Origin: Candidatus Poseidoniaceae archaeon
GTDB lineage: Archaea > Thermoplasmatota > Poseidoniia > Poseidoniales > Poseidoniaceae
Direction of reading: 5' to 3'
DNA: 64,000 bases
Assembly (NCBI GenBank): GCA_949372655.1
Contig: CASIAI010000002.1
Coordinates: forward strand, 62,001 to 126,000
Part shown: positions 51,309 through 58,550 of the stretch, piece after piece
Position numbering within the stretch: the first letter of the stretch is position 1
Layout of the letters: the number at the start of each line of letters is the position of its first letter
Notes under the pieces: model-generated
Seen by the model: only the letters and a program-made list of their open reading frames with translations
The model's database searches: none
What the model was told of the DNA's origin: nothing
Position numbers and translations under genes: made by a program

Positions 51309-54300
51309 TCAGAGCAATTATTCAACAACGCACCAGTTGTACTTCAGTGTCGATACGGACAATGCACACACGGTCGTTGAAAACCAAGCCATCGATGCCA
51401 TTGGCTTCCATCCACCGTTCAACAACGGTACCACCACGTGGACGGCTTCGGCAAACTTGCCAGGAAACCTCACGATTGATGCTTCGACTGGTGAAATTAC
51501 TGGAACGGTCAACGGAACCTTTGCGAATGCTACCATTACGGTAACAGCAACCCATAACGGCAGTGCTACCGAGACCTTCTCGTTCAACCTGCAGAGCCTC
51601 GCAGATTACGATGGCGATGGACTTGCCAACGATCTGCCAGCAGATTACGATGCAGCCGACCAACCAACGCCAGGTCTTGTTGCTGACGATGATGACGACG
51701 CTGACGGCTTGGCCGATTCTGTTGAAACTGATACTGGAACCTACATTGATGCAACAAATACGGGTACTGACCCATTGAATCCAGACACCGACGGTGATGG
51801 AATCTGTGATGGTCCAAACACCATTGCAGGCGTTTGTATTGCAGGCCCAGATACGAACAGTGGTGCAACGGTTGTTGATACACCAATCGTTCTGTTGAAC
51901 AACAGTGATGTTGATGAAATCGCACCGTTCTATCCAATGACTGGAGCAACCTATGGCTTGTCTCCAGACCTGCCTACGAGTATGCAATTCGATGCGAGCA
52001 ATGGTTCGATTTGGGGCACACCAGACATGACTATGTCCAACTCGACCTACACGATGTGGGCGAACGACAGCGGACTGAGTGTTTCGTGGACCTTCTTCCT
52101 CGAAGTCTTGGAGGACTTGGATGGTGATGGTATGCCTGACGTTTTGCCTGTTGACTATGATGAAATCAACGACCCAATCCGCACACCTGGTCTGGCAGAA
52201 GACTTGGACGATGACGGTGATGGTTACAACGATACCGCTGAAACCGATACTGGAATTTATGTTGACGAAAACAACACGGGTACCGACTCACGTGACCCAG
52301 ATACTGATGATGATGGAATCTGTGATGGTCCAAACGCTGTTTCTCCAATTTGTATTGCAGGTCCTGATCCATCGCCAAATGGTAACACGCCACCACCAAC
52401 ATTGGTTGCATTGAACAATACCGATATTGGTACATTAGCACCATACATGCTTGTGCCAGGCGGAACTTTCGAGATTTCACCTGACTTGCCAACTAGTTTG
52501 TCAATCGATCCAAACACCGGAGAGATTAGCGGCATGCCAAATCAAACAATGACTAACACAACATTCACTGTTTGGTCTAACCATACTGATGAGACTTCGC
52601 TAACTTGGGATTTCACCATCGAGATTCTTGAGGACAGTGACGGCGACGGTATGCCTAATGAGCTGCCAGATGATTACGACACAACTAACCCAGATTCACC
52701 TGGATTGATTGAGGATATGGATGATGATAACGACGGTAACTCTGATCTTGATGAAGCAGAAGATGGCACCGACCCAACTAATCCAGATACCGATGGCGAT
52801 GGCATGTGTGATGGAGGTATCCCTTCCACTAATTTTGATCCGAACTGTGTAGCAGGACCTGACGCGTTCCCACTCGACCCATCGGCTGATACCGATACTG
52901 ACGGTGATGGAGACCCAGATACCCTGAATCCACCATCCACCAGCGACCCTCAACTTGTTGAAGACTTGGATGATGATGGTGATGGTATTGATGACGTCAA
53001 TGAAACCAATACTGGAATTTTCAACGGCGACACTGATACTGGTACAGACCCACTCGACCCAGATACCGATAATGACGGTATTTGTGATGGTCCAGTCGAT
53101 GTACTACCAATTTGTATAGCCGGTCCAGATGAAGAAATTGGTACCGCAATCGATGGTACTGCTTACCTCGTCAACAACACCGAAATGACTTACTTAATGC
53201 CAAAGTATCCAGTGGCTAATGCTGTTTATGAGGTTCACCCTTCTCTGCCAGGCGACTTAGTAATAAACTCGCAAACTGGTGTGATTTCTGGTACTCCAAT
53301 AGAAGTCACCGATAACATAACCTACACTATTTATGCTAACGTTTCTGATGATAGTTTCACTTCAAGTTCAACCTTCAATATGCAGGTTCTTGAGGATACT
53401 GACCTTGATGGAATGCCAAATGAATTGCCAGATGACTATCCAACCACTGGCGAAGCGCCATTTGACCTTGTTGAAGACTTGGATGATGATGGTGACGGTG
53501 CTCTTGATACCGCTGAAACCGGTACAGGAATCTACAACGGAACAGGAGACATGGGGACAGACCCACTTGACCCTGATACTGATGATGATGGTATTTGTGA
53601 TGGTCCAAATTCGGTCTTACCAATTTGTATCGCTGGTCCTGACTCTAACCCAGTTGGAACCGGTCCACTTGGCCCAACTGTACTTGTCAACAATACTGAG
53701 ATGATTCCACTACCTCCGGCTAACGGCGTTCCTGGCGCTATTTGGGCGGTATCTCCTGATTTGCCTGCAGGTTTGACGCTCAATGCAACAACTGGGGTAA
53801 TTAGCGGAACACCACTAGAGACTATGGAGAATAAAACCTTCACTCTTTGGGCCAATACTTCCGAGCCAAGAAGCGTGGAATCAACATTCTGGCTTGAGAT
53901 TTTGGAAGATACCGATGGAGATGGTCTGCCTGACCAATTGCCGGATGATTACCCAGATACAGGATTATCGCCATTTGACTTAATCGAAGATTTAGATGAT
54001 GATGCTGATGGAATGCCGGATGTTGATGAAGCAACCAATGGTACAGATTCACTTAACCCAGACACCGATGGTGATGGATTCTGTGATGGTCCTGATGCAG
54101 TTGATGGCGTATGTTATGCTGGTCCAGACTCACACCCACTTGACCCAGCACTGCCGGTTAACACCGATGGTGACGCCTTTCCTGATGACGACCCTGATGG
54201 TGAAGGTGGTCTAATTGCTGATGATGATGATGACAATGATGGTTATCTTGACACATTAGAGAATGAATGTCTGTCTGACCCACTAAATGCAACCGATGTG

Positions 54301-57075
54301 CCTAATGATATGGACGGTGACGGAATTTGTGACGCACTTGATGATGACAAAGACGGCGATGGAATTGAAAATATCTTTGAAACCGATACTGGAATATATA
54401 ATTCAACAATCGATACAGGAACCGACCCAGCAAACCCTGATACTGATGGTGATGGAATTTGTGACGGACCTGAAACTCCAGATTTAGCAATTTGTGTCGC
54501 AGGACCTGATGCGTTCCCAACAGACCCAGCAGCATCTAGAGATACTGATGGCGATGGAATGCCGGATGAACTCAATGGAGAATCTACAACAGGTCTAATT
54601 GAAGACTTAGACGATGATAATGATACCATTGTTGACTTAACTGAGGAAATGTGCGGAACAGACCCAAAGGTTGTCAACATCCTACCAGATGTGGACGGGG
54701 ATGGAATTTGTGACGCATTAGATGATATTATTGACCTCGATTTTAATATGACTTATGAATCTCAATTTGTTGACCTATTTGTCAATAAGACAATGGTCGA
54801 TTACTTACCAAATGTCACCGGAATGGGAGATGTAGCTTCATGGGAACTTGATGGAGAACTTCCTGAAGGCCTAACCTTTGGCTGGAGTCCTGCAAGAGAT
54901 GTAATGCTCGATGGTGGAATTAGAGGTACGCCGACAAACTACTCAGTAGAACCTGTCAATGTCACGATATGGGCTAACAATACTAACTACCAGAATTCAT
55001 TTGCTCTATCAATTACTGTATTCAATGATACTGATAACGATTCTTTACCAGATAGTTTGCCAGCAAATTATACGGGTAATCTCACAGTAGATCATGATGA
55101 TGATAATGATGGATACTTCGACCAAGATGAAATTGATTGTGGGTCTAATCCATATGATAATTCATCGAGCCCAGAAAATACAGAAGGTGATATTTGTGAC
55201 CAACTTCAAGGAGATGGCGATAATGAAGATGATGATGGTTTAGTTTGGTGGTGTTTCCCACTTTGTTTCTTACTACTTCTACTTCTATTAGTGCCAGTAT
55301 TCCTTCTGAGGGATAGAGTCATTGCAATTGTTGATGATGCAGAGCCTGAAAACACTACTTCCAAGCCAAAGTTTGCTGAAGGTGGCGGTACTAAGGATAG
55401 TCCATTAATCCTGAAACCACTCAAGACAGTTAAGCCTGGTTCAGTTGTAATCAGTAAAGAATTGATTACAATTACCGATATTACTCCGGGACTGAAAGTC
55501 AAGTCACAAGATTACTTTGACCGCAATAACGAGCGTAGATTCCTGATGCAAGATGATTCAGGAAGTGAAGAAGGAACTCGAATGATAGTCGCTGATGATG
55601 ATGGAGTAATGAAATTCCGATTATTGTTTGATGATAGTTTCAAACCAACACTTGCTGGTGGAGAATTCCAAGGTGCAGTCAAGGTAGGACGAAGGTCTGT
55701 TTACTTCATGTGGGATATCAAGGTCAAACCAGACCCAGATTATGTCAAGGAACAAAAGAAACTTGAAGCAGAGCGTAAGAAGGCTGAGAAAGAAGCCGAA
55801 AAGTTATCCAAGAAAGAAGCAGCAGAGGCTGAAAAGCAATCCGTTAAGGAAGCCAAAGAAGCCGAAAAGAAGGCTGAGAAGGAAGCCGAAGAAACCGCTG
55901 CAGCAGAGGCTGAAGAGAAGGTTCGACTTGAAGAGGAAGAGGCTGAGGCAGCCAAGAAGGCTGAGGAAGAAGCTCTAGCAGCAGTCGCAGTAGCAGAGGC
56001 TGAAGAGAAGGCAGAAAAGGACGCCAAGGCTGCTGAAGCCAAGGCAAAGAAGGAAGCCGCCGCTGTTGACAAGAAAGCCAAGAAGGAGGCCGAAGAGGCT
56101 GAGAAGAAGGCTAAGGCTGAAGCGGATACGAAAGCCAAGGAAGAAGCAGATGCAGCAGCAGCCGCTGAAGCAGAAGCCAAAGCCAAGAAGGAGGCCGAAG
56201 AGGCTGAGAAGAAGGCTAAGGCTGATGCAGAAAAGGCCAAGAAAGCAGCAGCAAAGAAACCAGCAACCACTAAAGAAGCCAAGAAGGAAGAGGAAATTGA
56301 GCGTGTTAAATCACGTGCGAAGACCATTGACTTCAAGGTACTTGGAACAGCATCATCGACCAAACTTAAGAGTGAAGTCAAGAAAGGTGCTAAGACATTG
56401 GAAGTTGCTGATGCTAAGGAGTTCGCTGATTCTGGAAGTGCCGCAATAACAGACGATGCTGGCTCGACAATCATTACTTGGACTGGTAAAGACGGTAACA
56501 CTCTAACCGGTGTTGGTGGAATAACCAGAGTATTTGGTAAAGCCTCAGTTGTTATGGTTAAAGATGATTTACAAGCTATCAAGGGAATAGGTCCCTTCAT
56601 TGAAGAGAAGTTGAATGCCTTAGGTATCACAACCTATCGACAAATTGCTAACATGACTGCTAAACTGGAGACTCAAGTCAACGAGGCTATCGAGTTCTTC
56701 CCAGGCCGTGTCAAGCGAGACCAATGGGCTAATCAAGCCAAGATTCTACTTGGTGAAGATGTCAAATTGGATATGAAGGCACTCAAGCAGGCCGAAGAGT
56801 TAGAGCGTATTGCTAAGAAGGCCGAGACAATTGACTTCGCAACACTTGGAGTCGCAACAATTGATGAGAAAGACGACCTACAAACTATCAAGGGTATTGG
56901 GCCGTTTATCGCTGAGAAATTGTATGCTTTAGGTATTTACACCTTTGAACAAGTTGGTAATATGACACCTAAGATCGAAGAAGAAGTCAACAAAGCAATT
57001 GAATTCTTCCCAGGTCGTGTCAAACGAGACGAGTGGGCTAAGCAAGGCAAAGAACTTCATGATAACAAACAGTAG
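51256..57075 (+). CDS. Giant surface protein, locus A, 3' part (Ig/Asp-rich repeats, span, coiled coil, two HhH domains)
   Basis: 1939 codons in the frame after the shift; the residues before 51298 are out of frame and not real. If the A at 51297 is dropped, TYT joins VYANQSNYSTTHQLYF and both parts make one protein of about 4010 residues. Six Ig-like modules alternate with thrombospondin-3-like Asp repeats (for example DTDGDGICDGP, likely calcium-binding), 51.3-55.2 kb. A span follows at about residues 1330-1355 (CFPLCFLLLLLLLVPVFLL). The cytoplasmic part has a small beta domain, an Ala/Glu/Lys coiled coil (55.74-56.29 kb), a beta segment (TLEVADAKEFADSGSAAI, TWTGKDGNTLTGVGG) and two helix-hairpin-helix domains (DDLQAIKGIGPFIEEKL and DDLQTIKGIGPFIAEKL). 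Outside-to-inside linkage is the striking point; the role is unknown. Confidence 0.88.
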   Translation: MEHLRFMPTIRPTRVYANQSNYSTTHQLYFSVDTDNAHTVVENQAIDAIGFHPPFNNGTTTWTASANLPGNLTIDASTGEITGTVNGTFANATITVTATHNGSATETFSFNLQSLADYDGDGLANDLPADYDAADQPTPGLVADDDDDADGLADSVETDTGTYIDATNTGTDPLNPDTDGDGICDGPNTIAGVCIAGPDTNSGATVVDTPIVLLNNSDVDEIAPFYPMTGATYGLSPDLPTSMQFDASNGSIWGTPDMTMSNSTYTMWANDSGLSVSWTFFLEVLEDLDGDGMPDVLPVDYDEINDPIRTPGLAEDLDDDGDGYNDTAETDTGIYVDENNTGTDSRDPDTDDDGICDGPNAVSPICIAGPDPSPNGNTPPPTLVALNNTDIGTLAPYMLVPGGTFEISPDLPTSLSIDPNTGEISGMPNQTMTNTTFTVWSNHTDETSLTWDFTIEILEDSDGDGMPNELPDDYDTTNPDSPGLIEDMDDDNDGNSDLDEAEDGTDPTNPDTDGDGMCDGGIPSTNFDPNCVAGPDAFPLDPSADTDTDGDGDPDTLNPPSTSDPQLVEDLDDDGDGIDDVNETNTGIFNGDTDTGTDPLDPDTDNDGICDGPVDVLPICIAGPDEEIGTAIDGTAYLVNNTEMTYLMPKYPVANAVYEVHPSLPGDLVINSQTGVISGTPIEVTDNITYTIYANVSDDSFTSSSTFNMQVLEDTDLDGMPNELPDDYPTTGEAPFDLVEDLDDDGDGALDTAETGTGIYNGTGDMGTDPLDPDTDDDGICDGPNSVLPICIAGPDSNPVGTGPLGPTVLVNNTEMIPLPPANGVPGAIWAVSPDLPAGLTLNATTGVISGTPLETMENKTFTLWANTSEPRSVESTFWLEILEDTDGDGLPDQLPDDYPDTGLSPFDLIEDLDDDADGMPDVDEATNGTDSLNPDTDGDGFCDGPDAVDGVCYAGPDSHPLDPALPVNTDGDAFPDDDPDGEGGLIADDDDDNDGYLDTLENECLSDPLNATDVPNDMDGDGICDALDDDKDGDGIENIFETDTGIYNSTIDTGTDPANPDTDGDGICDGPETPDLAICVAGPDAFPTDPAASRDTDGDGMPDELNGESTTGLIEDLDDDNDTIVDLTEEMCGTDPKVVNILPDVDGDGICDALDDIIDLDFNMTYESQFVDLFVNKTMVDYLPNVTGMGDVASWELDGELPEGLTFGWSPARDVMLDGGIRGTPTNYSVEPVNVTIWANNTNYQNSFALSITVFNDTDNDSLPDSLPANYTGNLTVDHDDDNDGYFDQDEIDCGSNPYDNSSSPENTEGDICDQLQGDGDNEDDDGLVWWCFPLCFLLLLLLLVPVFLLRDRVIAIVDDAEPENTTSKPKFAEGGGTKDSPLILKPLKTVKPGSVVISKELITITDITPGLKVKSQDYFDRNNERRFLMQDDSGSEEGTRMIVADDDGVMKFRLLFDDSFKPTLAGGEFQGAVKVGRRSVYFMWDIKVKPDPDYVKEQKKLEAERKKAEKEAEKLSKKEAAEAEKQSVKEAKEAEKKAEKEAEETAAAEAEEKVRLEEEEAEAAKKAEEEALAAVAVAEAEEKAEKDAKAAEAKAKKEAAAVDKKAKKEAEEAEKKAKAEADTKAKEEADAAAAAEAEAKAKKEAEEAEKKAKADAEKAKKAAAKKPATTKEAKKEEEIERVKSRAKTIDFKVLGTASSTKLKSEVKKGAKTLEVADAKEFADSGSAAITDDAGSTIITWTGKDGNTLTGVGGITRVFGKASVVMVKDDLQAIKGIGPFIEEKLNALGITTYRQIANMTAKLETQVNEAIEFFPGRVKRDQWANQAKILLGEDVKLDMKALKQAEELERIAKKAETIDFATLGVATIDEKDDLQTIKGIGPFIAEKLYALGIYTFEQVGNMTPKIEEEVNKAIEFFPGRVKRDEWAKQGKELHDNKQ
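51298..55200 (+). repeat. Six Ig-like modules alternating with Asp-rich TSP3-like repeats
   Basis: The compound unit is an Ig-like module with SPDLPTSLSIDPNTGEISG and TFTVWSNHT, followed by an Asp-rich stretch (LEDSDGDGMPNELPDDYD, EDLDDDGDG and PDTDDDGICDGP). The period is about 500 bases. Six Ig-like modules are visible from NNSDVDEIAP-like starts. The Asp runs have the DXDXDG calcium-binding pattern. Confidence 0.85.
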
Positions 57076-57233
57076 CCTGAAACTATAGTGGCTCAAGGCA
57101 TCATCAAAGGAGGATGTTTGTGGGATTTGTCCGGCAAACCGCAACACTAACCGTAAGTCTGGTGTTTGTTTAGTCCAAGATATTGGGAATTCATATCGTG
57201 TCACGGAAGCAAAGCCATAAATCGTGTAGATTG
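57076..57233. other. Spacer between locus A and regulator copy 2
   Basis: 158 bases without a gene. AACAC (57141-57145) and GTGTT (57163-57167 region) could pair around a 13-17 base loop, and TTTG/CAAA brackets TCCGG just before. These are weak structures that might end the locus A transcript. Confidence 0.3.
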
Positions 57234-57926
57234 ATGAGTGTGCCCATGGGCGGGGTGAAAGCGAGCGGTGATATGAGGTATTTTCAAATACTTATTTCAT
57301 TTGAACACGCTAAGCATTTACCTGGTAATGTGATTACTGATTACTTCAATAAATTAGAATTAGTTACCGGTACTGGTGTGATTGATTCTATCCCTACTTG
57401 TATTGTGAAAGTCGAACATGACGGAATTGATATAGATCGTATAAAAGATAAGTTAACAGATAGTTTAATCATCGATAAAATCCTCCAAGAAGGTGAAAAT
57501 TTTGCCTACTTGAAGGCGAAAACACCTGGACCAATTCAACGGATAATTGGGGGTGAGGAAGAGGCATGGATTATGCCGCCAACCTCTCTTTCCAAAGAGA
57601 ATGGGTTTCTTATGACCATACATGGCACACCTAAAGGGTTGAAAAGAATCAAAGATAAATTAGAATTACTGATTCCCGAAAAAATGAAGATGAGAATTTC
57701 GAAACTTATTATCGGTGATTGGATGGCTGCTCCTAAACTTCCAAACAAGCGTAATTTAGTAATTAAAACCGCGGTCAAAATGGGTTATTATGACGCTCCT
57801 CGGACCTGTACTCAAAATGATATAGCCAATGTTTTAGGAATAAAGCAAGGAACAGTTGCTGAACATTTACAAAATGCTGAAAGTATAATTATCAATTCGT
57901 GGGCCGAACAAACTTCTAATTCATAG
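57234..57926 (+). CDS. Bat-type HTH_10 transcriptional regulator, copy 2
   Basis: 230 residues from ATG 57234. ATGs at 57246 and 57273 are also in frame, and comparison with copy 1 favours a start near 57273 (MRYFQILISFEHAK against TLSYLQIQASLEQGK). The C-terminal HTH_10 domain is intact: GYYDAPRTCTQNDIANVLGI, then KQGTVAEHLQNAESI. DWMAAPKLPNKRNLVI and the end SWAEQTSNS match copy 1 (DWIAAPKLPKRRKEVI, SWSEQSNS). The first 150 residues are a divergent sensor-like part. It may regulate the giant loci on either side; this is inference. Confidence 0.9.
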   Translation: MSVPMGGVKASGDMRYFQILISFEHAKHLPGNVITDYFNKLELVTGTGVIDSIPTCIVKVEHDGIDIDRIKDKLTDSLIIDKILQEGENFAYLKAKTPGPIQRIIGGEEEAWIMPPTSLSKENGFLMTIHGTPKGLKRIKDKLELLIPEKMKMRISKLIIGDWMAAPKLPNKRNLVIKTAVKMGYYDAPRTCTQNDIANVLGIKQGTVAEHLQNAESIIINSWAEQTSNS

Positions 57927-57969
57927 CCTCTAAATGTGATTAACGTTGCTAATATGAACAGTTGATTTC

Positions 57970-58101
57970 CTAAAATAAGGCTCTTTTGACGAACGCTGGT
58001 TCGTAAGTTTTAGGTTTTATTTTCTCACCCAGATTAAACCAAACAATCATGGCGATAATTTCGCCACTTGTGGTGATGATAGATATTATCGCTATCCCCA
58101 T
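57970..58101 (-). CDS. Possible 43-residue membrane protein or remnant
   Basis: A minus-strand frame from ATG 58101 to TAG at 57970-57972. The product begins MGIAIISIITTSGEIIAMIV, a plausible single span, and then turns charged (LGEKIKPKTYEPAFVKRA). There is no clear ribosome-binding site, and the frame contains the hairpin at 57989-58004. It may be the end of a lost larger membrane-protein gene or chance. Confidence 0.3.
   Translation of the reverse strand: MGIAIISIITTSGEIIAMIVWFNLGEKIKPKTYEPAFVKRALF
57989..58004 (+). terminator. Hairpin with T-rich tail after regulator copy 2
   Basis: ACGAAC (57989-57994), loop GCTG, GTTCGT (57999-58004): a perfect 6-bp stem. Downstream bases are AAGTTTTAGGTTTTATTTT. 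It lies 63 bases after the regulator stop on the plus strand and fits a transcription-termination element. Confidence 0.5.
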
Positions 58102-58304
58102 AAGTGCACCGCCAAATCAGCCAAAAATTTAGACATCAAAATAAATACTATTGCCATTTTAGGCCATTGATATATTGCATTAATACACCGGTTTTAGCAC
58201 ATTTTATTGACGGGCTAAATCGGCTAAAAATTATACTAAATCTAAGCAGTGCTTAAGGAAATTATAGGGTTAACTATGATAAGCAGTTCGTAGTTAGCGC
58301 GGGC

Positions 58305-58550
58305 ATGAGTCTCACATATGATGCAAATTCCAGAACTAGTTTAGGATTAAAATCTCTAAAATCACTCCTTCTTGCCGTGTTAATGGTCTCAATGTCCCTT
58401 TCTGTGGGCCTTGTGGAACTGAACAAAGCCCCCTGGCTTGTTGAAGACGGTGAAAGCGAACTTGGAGAGGTCAACACCCCATGCACACAAGCGCACCTTC
58501 GATTTCCTATTCCTCAAGCACGCTCGCTCTTTCCAACAACACCGCCATGA
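58305..58550 (+). CDS. Locus B, signal-peptide part before the frameshift
   Basis: 81 codons from ATG 58305. The first 60 residues are real: charged start (NSRTSLGLKSLKS), hydrophobic signal core (LLLAVLMVSMSLSVGLVEL), then a short mature start (DGESELGEVNT). From about 58477 the frame is wrong and soon reaches TGA (58548-58550). Adding one C to the run CCCC at 58477-58480 would join GEVNTP to MHTSAPSISYSSS of the long frame. Without this join the long product has no export signal. Confidence 0.75.
   Translation: MSLTYDANSRTSLGLKSLKSLLLAVLMVSMSLSVGLVELNKAPWLVEDGESELGEVNTPCTQAHLRFPIPQARSLFPTTPP

Larger units (their letters stand above)
57927..58304. promoter_or_regulatory. AT-rich region upstream of locus B
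   Basis: 378 bases between regulator copy 2 and locus B. It contains a hairpin with T-rich tail (57989-58020), a possible small minus-strand reading frame, and an imperfect direct repeat: CCAAATCAGCCAAAAATT at 58112-58129 and CTAAATCGGCTAAAAATT at 58215-58232. TTATACTAAA at 58231-58240 could be the TATA element of locus B. No tRNA or other RNA gene is recognised. Confidence 0.4.

Noticed and set aside
51271-51320. A tandem duplication of a VYAN-type segment as cause of the locus A frameshift
   Set aside because: Other Ig modules of this protein have the same two-step spacing (N-x-T-Y-T-x-Y-A-N), so the two similar segments are the normal module and a single extra base is a simpler explanation.
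51322-51987. A 221-codon minus-strand frame in locus A
   Set aside because: It is opposite the first Ig/Asp-rich unit, which is confirmed by its repeated homologues. The minus product has no recognisable feature.
55740-56630. A 296-codon open frame on the minus strand opposite the coiled coil of locus A
   Set aside because: Its product is almost only Ala, Ser, Phe and Leu, the mirror of Glu/Ala/Lys codons on the plus strand. The plus-strand frame continues with clear domains on both sides.
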